Of a DNA stretch of 64,000 bases, positions 23,698 through 34,600 are shown piece after piece. Source of the DNA: Phialophora verrucosa (lineage: Eukaryota; Ascomycota; Eurotiomycetes; Chaetothyriales; Herpotrichiellaceae); the NCBI GenBank assembly GCA_002099365.1, contig MSED01000002.1, positions 310,001-374,000 on the forward strand, written 5' to 3'. Each line of letters opens with the position of its first letter. Within the stretch, counting starts at the first letter, position 1. A program made the translations under genes and the position numbers. The notes beneath the pieces were generated by a model. The model ran no database searches. It saw nothing but the letters and a program-made list of their open reading frames with translations, and was not told where the DNA came from.

Positions 23698-24115
23698 CTC
23701 TGTAGGAAGAAGCCTTAGGGTTTAGGAGCTGGGGAGGAGAGGCCGACAGGGTGGGCAGTAACAAGTCAAGTAAACTTGAGGGAAGAATTTGCAAGGTCTC
23801 GCGGAGCAACATGTTTGCTCCCCTTGACGCTCAAAGCTGCGGCCAATGGCGCCCTGGCTTGGCTGGTGTTTCCCCGCATCGTTCACTCCTCCCCTCACTG
23901 CGCCGCAGCGCCTCATCCCGGAATTGCAGTCTCGGCTACGCATTTCAAACTCTTCATTCGAATCCAACTCGAAACCTTGACGTGTCGTCCCATCTCTCGC
24001 AATGAGAGGCCGGCGATGACTTTGGCGGCTGCTGAGCATTGGGACCTGAACCCGATGGCGATTATAAACATGTCGTGTTTCCTGTCCTCAGCCATCCGGC
24101 CATCCACCCGAAATC
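23698..24115. promoter_or_regulatory. Shared divergent promoter, Zn2Cys6 factor and GH172
   Basis: A 418-base region lies between the two start codons. Divergence from the regulator suggests joint control. CGG triplets occur around 23935 and 24012-24029, but no clear paired operator is evident. Confidence 0.45.
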
Positions 24116-25492
24116 ATGTCCGCCTCATCCTTCCTCGACGGCGATTTGTTGTCGGCCGCAGCACAAAGAAAAGTCGCTCGCACCGCTCGAGTCTCTAGCT
24201 GGGACCAATCAGGGCTGAATGAGGATGCCTTCGTTGTCTTGCCGGGACAGACGGCTGTTTTGGCCGACATTGAAGGGCCAGGAAAGATCACTCACTTGTG
24301 GTTCGTGCAGACCTGCCGCCGCATCCTCGGCCCCGGTCTCATTCCATACTCCAAGTCGGGTGTGGCCATGATGGAAATCCACAACGCCTTGGGCCTCAAC
24401 TATGAAGATAGCGACCCCGATTACTATCGCAAGGTCATCATAAAGATGTACTGGGACGACTCGGAAACTCCCAACGTCCTGGCTCCCGTCGGCGATTTTT
24501 TCTGTCTGGGACATTCCATGGCTGCGAACTTCCAGTCAATGCCCTTCACCGTCTCTGTCAAACCCTCCGAGGAGAAGAAGTTTGGCGGTGCTGCTGCCTT
24601 TAACTGCTATCTCCCCATGCCTTTCAACAAGCGCGGCCGCATCGAGATCGAGAATCAGGGCACAGACGCATATTTCCAGTACTTCTACATCGACTACGAA
24701 CTGCGTCCTGCCCCATTTGACCCCAAAGAGATTCTCTACTTCCACGCGCATTGGCGACGCGAAAACCCGACGAATGGATGGGCTCCTGACAATTTACAAA
24801 CCAACAGCATGGAAACTCAGGTCCCAAACTTGGATGGAAAGAACAACTACACGATTCTCGAGACCACAGGAGCAGGAACATACATCGGATGCAATCACTC
24901 GGTCCTGCATTTCCAAGGAACTTGGTGGGGCGAAGGAGACGATATGATCTTTATCGACGACGACCAGTGGCCTCCAAGCATGCATGGTACAGGCGGCGAA
25001 GATTACTTCACCCAAGGATGGGGGATGCAGAAGAATGCATATCCCTTCTGCGGAACCATCATACACGAGGAAGACGTACCGGGATACCAGGTTTCGTACC
25101 GCTGGCATCTTGCAGATCCGGTGCGCTTCAACTCCAAGATCAAGGTGACGCTGGAGTCGGGCCACGCCAACCATTTGCGCGACGATTGGTCCACTACAGC
25201 GTACTGGTACCAGACACTGCCGGGTCCAAAAATGCAGATTCCTCCAGTCGAGCAACGTCTACCGAATCGTCCTCAAGTCAAGCAACCTGAGCCAGCGACA
25301 GCGCAAACACAGTCAACACTGACCGAGCTGCAGCTGGGCATGATCAAGCAGAGAGAGGAGCGTCTTAAGGCCTTTGTCGAAGACCGCAATAAATGGTTGG
25401 AAAGGCGGAGCAATGCAAGCATTGAGAGGGCGACTAAGAACATTGCGTTTGCCAAAGATATCAGGAAACGATTTCTGGAAAGCCTGAAATAG
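24116..25492 (+). CDS. GH172 (DUF2961) glycosidase, probable alpha-D-fructofuranosidase / difructose dianhydride I enzyme
   Basis: The intronless gene encodes 458 residues with no signal peptide, so the enzyme is probably cytosolic. The DUF2961 fold is evident from DIEGPGKITHLWFV (about residues 48-61), YWDDSETPNVLAPVGDFFC, the FNCYLPMPF segment and GTGGEDYFTQGWG. The two carboxylates expected to be catalytic are Glu273 (WWGEGDD) and Glu295 (GTGGEDYF), 22 residues apart. The family's founding enzyme, from Bifidobacterium dentium, converts inulobiose to difructose dianhydride I and back; other GH172 members act on alpha-D-arabinofuranosides. Location beside endo- and exo-inulinases favours the fructose activity. 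The last 70 residues form a charged, probably helical tail with a TxLTELQLGMIKQREERLK segment. Substrate is inferred, not shown. Confidence 0.86.
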   Translation: MSASSFLDGDLLSAAAQRKVARTARVSSWDQSGLNEDAFVVLPGQTAVLADIEGPGKITHLWFVQTCRRILGPGLIPYSKSGVAMMEIHNALGLNYEDSDPDYYRKVIIKMYWDDSETPNVLAPVGDFFCLGHSMAANFQSMPFTVSVKPSEEKKFGGAAAFNCYLPMPFNKRGRIEIENQGTDAYFQYFYIDYELRPAPFDPKEILYFHAHWRRENPTNGWAPDNLQTNSMETQVPNLDGKNNYTILETTGAGTYIGCNHSVLHFQGTWWGEGDDMIFIDDDQWPPSMHGTGGEDYFTQGWGMQKNAYPFCGTIIHEEDVPGYQVSYRWHLADPVRFNSKIKVTLESGHANHLRDDWSTTAYWYQTLPGPKMQIPPVEQRLPNRPQVKQPEPATAQTQSTLTELQLGMIKQREERLKAFVEDRNKWLERRSNASIERATKNIAFAKDIRKRFLESLK

Positions 25493-26576
25493 TCACGAGC
25501 TGCGCAGGCCCGTGTTTAGAATGTTGATATCATACTACATTCTAGTTGTCAGGGGGTACGGTAGGAGCGAGCCAGAGCCGTAAGGGAGCAGGAGGGAGTG
25601 GAAGGGAGCGCGAAAGAGAGGAAGGGAGAAGACAGCGGACGAGGGAGTGGATGGACTAAATAGTCGTTAGCGGGAGAGCAAAGCGGCGGGGGATGAGTCA
25701 GCGACAAAGTGGTGACGGACCACTGTTCGGGGATTATATATAATATATATATATATATATATTCCGCATGCTCGCATTCCCGCATTCTCGGTCCGGCGGA
25801 TCACGCACGGCGCTCGAGCAAGCAGAAAGACCCTACAACCACAGCAAGGAATAGGGAACTCGGCGTCTGGCGACTTCTGCGAGGAGAAATACAGGTACTC
25901 TTCGGACCACGCGCCAGCCTGCCTGACACGGGTCCAGTATCCCAGTATTACCGCGCCATGATGGGCTGGCATGTGCTGTAATTACCTATTGACTCTGCAC
26001 TCTACGAGTGCGGGCCGTGGTGGACGTGTAGATTGATCAGACAATTATCACAGGTTCTGTCCAACGTTCCTCTTACGCGCGCGTCCTCATCACAGCTGCG
26101 CGGTTCCTTGGATTATGCGTCGGGGTTCCCGATTCCGTCCTGCTTAGGCTTTGATCAAGGACTTTGCAGGCAGTAGTGTGGAGAGCATTCCGTTCTCGGG
26201 AGAAGCTGGTGGTGCTGGTGGTGGTGGTCCAATTGTTGGGGCTGTTGAAGAGACGCTACGGTAACATGGCACGGCGGAGGAAAGATGGATTGACGTGAGA
26301 GTTGGCTCCAACGTTGTGTGGATTGGTCAATGAACTCTGCGAAACTCGATGAAACTCTAGGAAAGTCGGAACCTGACAACTGGGCCCACAGATTGGCATC
26401 CAAGGCATGTCAAGAATGCTGTGCCGTCAGTTCCAGTATGATGCACTGATCTTGGTGCTCCCCTCGCCCTGTCGAAAGCAGACAGAATAAACCCCTGCCC
26501 CGTCGAAAGCAGACCGATGCCCCTTTTCACCCATCCATCATGCATATGCATCGGACGTGGCATATCACAGTCACCA
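25493..26576. other. Intergenic region with purine-rich tract
   Basis: No convincing gene is seen. A strongly purine-biased tract (GGGAG, GGAAGGGAG and similar) runs from about 25561 to 25652 on the plus strand, followed by an AT dinucleotide run. A GGT/GCT-rich patch lies at 26206-26232. The region separates convergently transcribed genes, GH172 on the left and the trypsin-like gene on the right. Confidence 0.6.
25735..25763. repeat. (TA)n microsatellite
   Basis: An almost pure TA run of 29 bases with one TAA interruption. Confidence 0.85.
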
Positions 26577-28134
26577 TCAGGCCAGGAGAAAACGTCGACT
26601 GAAATCGACGGGATGCTCTTTCCAGTCCGGGTCGAACGCCAGAGCTGATTCGAACCAGTGTTTCATCTCCTCCGTGAACAGATTCAAGACGTTGGAATTG
26701 CTTGCAGAAGACCCTCCGAACACTGTACAGCGGTTGCATTAGGTCGGGTAATAACCATAAGGTGGGATATCAATCAACTTACCAACACCATAGACGTAGA
26801 CTTGGCTCTCCTCCCCTTCGATGCCGCTCTTCTCGCGAGTACAGACCATTGAGCCAGAACGTCCAAACCAAGCACTCATATTAAGAGATACTTGGTGTGG
26901 CTGTTTGGGAAGTCCGGTGTCGGCGAGTTCGTCCAATTTTCCGAAGCTCACACTTCGTCGGTTAGCCTTGAGGAATTCCAAGTCGGGCGGATTGTTCTCG
27001 TTGTACCCCTACACGACGTGAGCCTCGAAACATATAGTGGAGAGGATTACTCACATAGTTTTGACGGATGTGTCGTTGAATGTCGACGGGCTGTCGCAAG
27101 TAGAATTTGGTCCAGTCCGAGTGGAATCTCTCCTCATTGTTGTTGAGGTTGTATCCGACCGACCACCAAAAATCCTTTGCGCCGAGCTTGCCTCGATCCT
27201 TCTGAGCCACAAAATGCATCTGATCCCAATCGATGACCGAGTTCTCGTCATCATGTTCAGGTTTCTCTAGGACACGGAAGATGGCGAGATCCCACGATCG
27301 ATGAGCCGCAATCAGCTGCAACTTGAGTTCGTCATTGAACTCATCCTCTGGACCTTGGTTAGCACCATCAATACGTTCCCTTACGTGGTACCCGCACTCA
27401 CCATGTGTGTCAATTTCCCCTGTCTGGATCGCTCGAATCACTCCCTTCTCCATGTCCGAATATCTCTGAGCCAATTCATCGAACTCCTTCTGGTTGTCGG
27501 GCCATTCTGTGAAGTGGGCACAGGTGACAACAACGTCGACACTTCCTCGACGAAGGCGAAACCCAGACTGCGCGCTAGGAATGCCCGTTGAGAGGTTTGG
27601 GAACAACAAGCAGACGGCTGCCAAACCAGTCCGCATCAGAGTTGTCAATGGCTGTTTCATGAGTTAGTTCTGTTGGGCAGTGCGATACGTCTTTTGGACT
27701 TTTACCTTGCGTCCTCCTTCATAGTCGCGAATGCTCTTGACTTCCATGGTCTCGCGCGGGAAAGTGGCACGATCTCCGAGCGTATGGAAGAGAGATAGCA
27801 GACCAGATCCGCCGGCGAGCGCCGTCACCCCGGAATAATACCGAAGCTGTGGCGGAGAGCTTCCCTCAGGTGTCTTCCAGGGTGAGATCAGAGCCGGATC
27901 TTGCTTTTGAGGCGTCGCTGGGGACTGAGAGTTTGTACCCATGGTCTTAGGATAGCGCCACGCGGTGTAGATACGGAGATCTGGGACGCGGTCGTCGGTA
28001 AACCAGACCGTCTCTGGTCGAGGCTGTGAGGGACGCGGAGGACGAGGAACGGTAGAGGATTGAGTGACGGCTGAACTGAAGGAGAAGGTTCGCGGTCGCG
28101 GCGTATTTAACGATGAAGATGAGTCCTCCTCCAT
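26577..28134 (-). CDS. Divergent trypsin-like serine protease-fold protein
   Basis: Five exons (28134-27706, 27651-27402, 27353-27055, 27008-26783, 26722-26577) encode 449 residues. The first 75 residues are rich in Ser, Pro and Thr and probably disordered. A serine-protease triad can be read in the proper order: His189 in VDVVVTCAHF, Asp248 in SWDLAIF, and Ser377 in WFGRSGSMVC, which matches the GxSG nucleophile loop. The spacing is compatible with a trypsin fold of the broad trypsin-like peptidase class. A weakly hydrophobic stretch at 149-163 (RTGLAAVCLLFP) precedes the domain and is not a clear signal. No N-terminal signal peptide is seen, so it is probably intracellular. The substrate is unknown. 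The gene models join in phase at every junction. Confidence 0.75.
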
Positions 28135-28608
28135 GATTGCTGCAGTTGTCCCTTTCTTGTTCTAGGTCGCGGTAACTCTCCTTTGTTATGGTGAAGATGA
28201 GATACTGCTTACCGTGTGTCGTCCAAGGCCAGTCAGTCACTAATGTTTGCAGTCGCTCAAGGCAAACAGGGAGAACATAAGGGGAGAAAGAGAAAGTTTG
28301 CACTGAGGTTTGATGCGTGGTGTTGCTTCTTATACCCGAAAATGCGCGGTAACTGCGCAATGGGACAGCAGGTTACACGCGGTAACCACCATCAATTCAC
28401 TGCAAAATTGAGTGAATCGGTGACATACTGTCGTGCCGGTGAAGAAGACCCGGACCGGTTAGTTGCCTTGGTAAATAAATGCAGTTGTCTCAATGACAGC
28501 TTGGATGTCAGGTTTCGGCGTGGACCCTCGCTGCCGATGTATTCTGTTCCTGATGCGAAGTGGCCGAATCTCTGCATCGTCCTAGAGACGTCCTCTTCAT
28601 TCTGTCAC
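28135..28608. other. Promoter region of the trypsin-like gene
   Basis: The spacer lies between the start of the trypsin-like gene and the stop of the DUF726 gene, both on the minus strand. No further gene is supported. Confidence 0.5.
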
Positions 28609-30702
28609 TCAGATATCCGCCTTCTCCGGGTCTTCCCCCTTTGCTTCAAGCTCTTTCTCGTCCTCATTCAACTGCTTCACCAACATATCCTCCAGTCTCA
28701 AGGAATCCTCATCGATATCCGTCCATGCGACCTCCTTCAAAATTGCCCCCGTCAGGTGCATATACTTCAAATGTCCCGCGACCTGCTCACTCATATCATA
28801 GTTCTCGACGCCATACACACCCTCGATATCCTGTAGCCCGGCAATACTAAGCTGCGCAGAACTGGTCCGATACAAGAAGGCAAGGATATAATCCTGCTTG
28901 CTGTACACATTGACCAACCGTCCAGAGACAACACCGCGCATTGCCCTCCACTGCTCCGCGTCGCTTGGCACCGGCGCGCCCATCAACACCACATTCTCCA
29001 CTAGTCCGAACGCACCTCGTTTCGCCAGGGTCAAAAGGCACGAATAGACGACCCTCGCACCCAGACTCTGCCCCACCAAGCTGACCGGCCGTTCCCCTTG
29101 GACCTTGTTGATAAGCGCGTCCGCGAGCACCTCTCCAGCCTTGACGGCTAGATTCTTCGCATTTCCAAACGGCGAATCTACAAGCTTGATGGCCTTGCGG
29201 ATGGCCAGGGGCGCGAGCAGTGCCGACCACAGCGCCGCGAATATCGTGCGTTTGATGATTTCCCGCCGAATTTGACTCCATGCATGGCTGACGACAAAAT
29301 CTTTCAGCGCAGACCCCAGGGTGAGCAGGGCTGCGAGTTCCCATCTGAGCGCAAAAGGTTCGCTGCCTTGGCCGAGGACGCGCCACGGCAGCGTGACTTG
29401 TTCCTCTTCGTTCAGCCAGCCTGTGATACCGACCGTGATCCTCAGACGGCGTCGCTGTTTCTGCACATCTTCTGGGTCGTCCTCGCTTCCATTGATGGGC
29501 AAGAATGCGAAATCGTCAATCTCCTTTGCATATTTTTCCATGCTTCTTGACGTCATTCGCGCACCATACGCTCCGAACAGACCCCCGACCAGCACGGAAC
29601 TACCGGCCAGTGCACCTAGGTATCCTGCCGCCGCGGTCGCGCCCAGGCCTAAGCCGCCCATCAGTGTGCCCACACCGGCCGCGAGTAACGGGGCAGCCAA
29701 TCCACCCGTGATACCTATCAACGCTGCACCCGCCACGCCGGCAACACCGATCTTCCACTTCCTCGCCGTGGAGGACTTTTCTTGTGCTTTGGCTGTCGAT
29801 TCCGAGGCGTCCATCTTCGCGGCCGCGGTCAACAGGGCGAATGCGGTGTCTTTCTCCATTTTTGTGAGTTCGGCAAGGGAGACGCGAAGGGAGAGGGACA
29901 GGCGGATCATGAGGGTGCGGGAGTGCGCGCGGTAGGATTCTAGGGATAGTAAGAGCAGAAGGAGGGCGTTGACAATTGTGCTTCGCTCTCCCGAGCTGAG
30001 CGACGCCAGTGACGTCTGAATCGGCGGGAAGACCTTGGATAGTCTCATATCGACGTCTCGCTCGCGGTCCGTAGGTTGGAACTCTTGTTTCGACGACTCG
30101 TATGCTAGTTTTCGGGCGGCTTCGGGGTTTCTGGACTGTGAGGCGTGGTTGTTTTCCGAGTCGCGTGAGTTGACAACCTCCCCAACCCGGAGGATAACAG
30201 ACTCTGCCCAGGCATCGAAGAAGGCCAGGGCGGCTTGCCTCATGGCTTTGGCTTCAGGAGTCGGTGTGGTGAGAAGGATGTCCGGTTCGGGCTCGGCTTC
30301 TGACTGAAGAGAATCGTCTTCGGCTGGTTTAGGCCCTTGTTCTTGTACGTTTGGGTCTTCCTCAGATAGACTGAGCTTCGAAAGCTCATCTCCTGCTCCG
30401 TCTCCCGGAGACCCCGTCTGACTCTCAATCTTCGCTTTCAGAACCGGCCGCTCATCAAACACCCTAACCAGACTGCTTCTCATCTCCTCCGTAGTCTGGG
30501 AGATCAGCACCGTCAGTTCGGCTCGTTGCTCCCGGCTGAGAAGCGTCGCGAGTGACTGATCATCCTCCCCACCTGTTTGGCGCTGCTGATGGTCCATTCC
30601 ACTGCCGCTGCCACTGCCCGAGCGATTGAAGGTGTTGCCTATGCTGGGACGTTGGGAGATGGTGTTATTGACTCGGTTCTTCAGGGAAGAGAAGGAAGGC
30701 AT
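28609..30702 (-). CDS. DUF726 (TMCO4 / Mil1-like) alpha/beta-hydrolase membrane protein
   Basis: A single exon encodes 697 residues. The N-terminal half is hydrophilic and acidic. A glycine/alanine-rich hydrophobic block (about residues 310-385, with GVAGAALIGITGGLAAPLLAAG) is followed by the hydrolase part: ITVGITGWLNEEE, then GQSLGARVV, in which the Ser near residue 545 is the expected nucleophile of the GxSxG elbow. The family includes human TMCO4 and yeast Mil1/YFL034W, a putative lipase that interacts with a clathrin adaptor. Cellular role in this fungus is therefore probably at internal membranes, with lipid-type substrates, but unproven. Length and architecture match the family. No intron is needed. 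Confidence 0.88.
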   Translation of the reverse strand: MPSFSSLKNRVNNTISQRPSIGNTFNRSGSGSGSGMDHQQRQTGGEDDQSLATLLSREQRAELTVLISQTTEEMRSSLVRVFDERPVLKAKIESQTGSPGDGAGDELSKLSLSEEDPNVQEQGPKPAEDDSLQSEAEPEPDILLTTPTPEAKAMRQAALAFFDAWAESVILRVGEVVNSRDSENNHASQSRNPEAARKLAYESSKQEFQPTDRERDVDMRLSKVFPPIQTSLASLSSGERSTIVNALLLLLLSLESYRAHSRTLMIRLSLSLRVSLAELTKMEKDTAFALLTAAAKMDASESTAKAQEKSSTARKWKIGVAGVAGAALIGITGGLAAPLLAAGVGTLMGGLGLGATAAAGYLGALAGSSVLVGGLFGAYGARMTSRSMEKYAKEIDDFAFLPINGSEDDPEDVQKQRRRLRITVGITGWLNEEEQVTLPWRVLGQGSEPFALRWELAALLTLGSALKDFVVSHAWSQIRREIIKRTIFAALWSALLAPLAIRKAIKLVDSPFGNAKNLAVKAGEVLADALINKVQGERPVSLVGQSLGARVVYSCLLTLAKRGAFGLVENVVLMGAPVPSDAEQWRAMRGVVSGRLVNVYSKQDYILAFLYRTSSAQLSIAGLQDIEGVYGVENYDMSEQVAGHLKYMHLTGAILKEVAWTDIDEDSLRLEDMLVKQLNEDEKELEAKGEDPEKADI

Positions 30703-31671
30703 TCTCAGAGCGTATCTCCTAGGGCGGGCCCGACAGAGTTAGACTGTTGTATGTTCTTGGTCTTGACCTGACCTTAACGCCGGGTTTACAAAGGGGAAAT
30801 AGAATAGAATACGTCGATACTCACTCAGACCTCACGCTGATCTCACCCAGACAATCTGAGCATATAAGATGACGTATGCCAAGATGTTGTAGATTCACAG
30901 CCAACTCACCCTCTTTTGGGACAGCGTGACGCCGCCCTGTCCTCACCCCGGGCTCGCACGAGCCGGGGGAGCCTTCACCCGTGTCCCAACCCTCCTACAT
31001 ACCTAGTACGCTGCTGTCTAAAATTCCTTGCAGCCTTACGTCGAGCAGTTCGACAGAGTGCGCGGTTGAATCGTACGTCGTACACTAAGAGCACAGAATT
31101 TTACGAAGCAAAATGGTGGTCCAGCTCCCCTAAATCATCTAACTGAATCCCGTCCGCAATCACGAAGGTAGACCATCAACCTGCAGCAACAAACAGACCC
31201 TCGCTGTCATGACATTCTTGGCGCTAATGATTCGGTGGCATTACTCGCAGCCTAGCGTCTCTGTGAGGTCAGGCGCTCAGGTTGACTGTACATGGAGCAT
31301 TTGCCATGCGCCTGTAGAAAGAATCCTAGCGACAGGGGACATGGTCCACGCCCATTTTCCCACAATCTGTCTCGGTGTCTAACGACCAAGGAAGCAAAGA
31401 GATTTTGGCTACGCTAATGCAAGGCAACTCGGGCGTTCGTCGTGATGGGTCCAAGATTTTGGGAACCATCCAATGACAACCTGACACATCCAGCCTGACC
31501 ACGAGAAGCGATGGCAAGCAAGCTCAACGAGTCATCCTGGTCAGACTTCGGACCCGACTATCAAGATACTTCTCTAGATGTTCTGCCGTCCTGAACCTGA
31601 AACCTCAAGTTGATCGTGCACTCCTCCGAAGTTCTATTTGGCTTCGCGCATATTTTGTTCAGCCTGACAAG
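30703..31671. other. Divergent promoter region, DUF726 and Clr5-ankyrin genes
   Basis: About 970 bases with only short open frames without recognisable domains. No RNA gene or repeat was seen. Confidence 0.5.
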
Positions 31672-34600
31672 ATGTCTAGGTCCATCGCTCTAAGTGAGGG
31701 GCTGGAATTGCCCTGGGAGACTCACAAGGGCGCCATTCACACATTCTACCTCGTTCAGGATCACAGTCTTGAAGAGCTCATACATGAGATGAAGACAAAA
31801 CATCAATTTCACGCAACGTAAGCGCAAAGCTCAGCATCCCTACGGCTAAAAACTAAACCTTTAAAGGAAGGCACAATATGAGCGCAAATTCAAGGAATGG
31901 GGGATTCGGAAGAACCTAAGTAGAAAGGAATGGCATAAGGTCGGGGCCGTAATAGGCAAGAGGAAAAGGCAAAAGAAGGAAAGTGAAGTATGCATTGATG
32001 GAGTACCAATGAACCAAAAGAAGGTGAAGAAAGCAATGTCGCGATACACACTTGCCTCAACAACGCTCTTTCAAGGTACATCTCAGCCTCATCCTACTGA
32101 AAATTCAAGGACCGCTCACCACCTCAATAGCATCATCGCCAACGCTACCAGCCTTTGTTACCGTTCATACCCCTCCACCATTATGTCCAGGAAGAAACTC
32201 GTCACCACTGTTGAACCATGCTCCTACCACGCTGAGCTATCTTCCCTTTGCGCGGTTTCAATCATTATTCATGACAGAAGGTACGGCTAACCTATGGCCC
32301 ACATTGCTGAATTAGATCCGTAATCTCCTCCGCTAGATGTTCCCGACCCGATGATATCAGAAATCTGCTAACGAAAAGGCTTCAGCAAACGTTCACAACA
32401 TCTACTCCACAGGCAGCGCTGAGGCATTTAGCCTGCAGCCGCATGACTTTCAGCCGAGTTTAATAAACTTCCTCAGATCAGGAGGTGGAAACAACAATCT
32501 TGGATACGATCTCCGTGCGTTTATGCCAGAACGACTTTTAGCGAGTGGTGTCTCCACTCTGCCGATGGTCTCTTTACAAAATCAGTCATCCCATGCCGTG
32601 AAATTGGTGAATCTTATTTTGTTCATGGTGTCGAATAAGGTTGCTGGATCACATCGGGATATCAGTGTCGAAGTATACCACTGGGTGAAAGGCCAGGGCA
32701 ATACGGCATTTTTTGATTATCTCTTATCTCTCCAGGACCCAACGGCCGAAGCACTTACAGAATACCTCTTCTCCATATCGATCGAGAACGAAGACGTTCA
32801 TATTCTTAAAAGGATCCTAGATTCCGGTCTTGGTCCCAATGAACTGAAATGTTCTGGGAGACTGGGAGTTCAGATCACGCCTCTTCAACGCGCATGTCAA
32901 CTTGGCAGTCTGGAACTTGTGCGAACTCTGCTAGATGCTAAGGCAGATGTCAATCTGGTGCCTCCAGGCAGTAATTTCCCCTTGACCTATGCATTGGAGA
33001 GCATTTGTAAAGTTAGGAGGACTGCTGACAGCGACAACGGATTTGAAGATTGCGACAACGGACTTGAAGACTGCGACAACGGACTTGAAGACTGCGACAA
33101 CGGACTTGAAGACTGCGACAACGGACTTGAAGACTGCGACAACGGACTTGAAGACTGCGACAACGGATTTGAAGACTGCGACAACGGAGTTGAAGACAGT
33201 CAAGCCATCAAACTGGTACGTATGTTACTGCGCGCAGGCGCAAATGTTAACGCAGACCCATACGAGTCTCCCCTGGCAATCGCTGCGTGGTATGGTCATC
33301 TGGAGCTGGTCACTTTCCTTCTTCTCAATGGCGCTGATCCAAATTTCCCTCTTGGAGATGAGAGTAAACGTCCGCTCCTCAAAGCGATGGATTCAGATAT
33401 GTCGTCACCCATTATTGTTTCTATTGTCCGCAAACTGGTGCGGGCAGGAGCTAATGTGAATTTCTCATTCAATGGCGGAGACCGGGACGATCCAATGGAC
33501 TTTACGGTATTGGAATATGCATGTGACCGATGCGATACTGAGGTGGTCAAAGTTCTTCTCGAGGGTGGAGCACATACTACCGAACAAGCTCTGATCCATG
33601 CTATATCCGAGAGGTATTTGCACTGCGTCGAGCTCTTAATCCGCTACCACGCACCTGTCACAGAGCGAACAGTTGGATTTGCGGTAATCATGGGTGAGGG
33701 CGAGATCTGCCGACTTCTGTTGAACTCCGCAGAAGAAAGCATGAAAGAACGCTGCCGGGTGAGAATGTTTACCTCCGCAATAGAGTCCGGAAACCAGCGT
33801 CTGATGGAAGAATCATCTGCATCTGGTGTCAGGCTCCAAAGCACTGTTGAGCTAACTGAGGCCATCGAAGGCGCTGCTCAAAGAGGAGATATTGGGACCT
33901 TTCGCTTGCTTCTCAGTGAAGATTCACGACACCGAGACTGTGTTCTCCAATCTTTGGGCGACTCTCTCTACTTGGCTATTGCTCATAAACGACAAAACGT
34001 CACCGAAATGCTTCTTGCAGCGGGTGCAGACGTAAACGGTTCCAGACCAGGAAGAACTCCTCTCTTTGCAGCAATGACTTTGATGGATGCGGCCCTTTCG
34101 CAAAGACTCTTATCTTCTGGGGCGGCGGTGAACGTATTGTCTTCAAAAGGACATATTTACTCGGTTCTACCGTTAGCCGTGGCTGGGGGTCAGCGTCAGT
34201 TGATCAAGCTACTTATTGACGAAGGAGCTGAGATCGACGCCTGTTCAAGAGCTTCTAAGAGAATCAACCATGATCACAGAAAATCAGCGGTCACCGTGGC
34301 AGCGCAAAGAAATGACCTAGAGAGCACTAAACTTTTGGTCGAAGCTGGCGCTGATGTTAACGCATCTTTCGGCGGTAACACAGCGCTAGCAGCCGCCGTT
34401 CAGAATGGGAACACAGAGATCATCAACTATCTCGTTGGTCGGGGTGCGAAACCAGATCAGAAATGCCTGAATATCTCGATCGAGAACAGTACTGATGACG
34501 ACTTGGTCAAGCATTTCTTAGTCATCGGCCCTGATGTGACTGAGGACGACTTGCTTGCTGTTGCTGATCACAATCTAGCCCGGATGCAGATGGTTCTGGA

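Noticed and set aside
19600..24115. Paired CGG triplets as InuR/AmyR-type sites
   Set aside because: I found CGG pairs with spacers of 11 or 12 bases but none with the 8-base spacer expected for that class.
32931..33203. Open frames on the minus strand across the 21-base repeat
   Set aside because: They are only the repeat read in other frames; a repeat of 21 bases without stops stays open in several frames.
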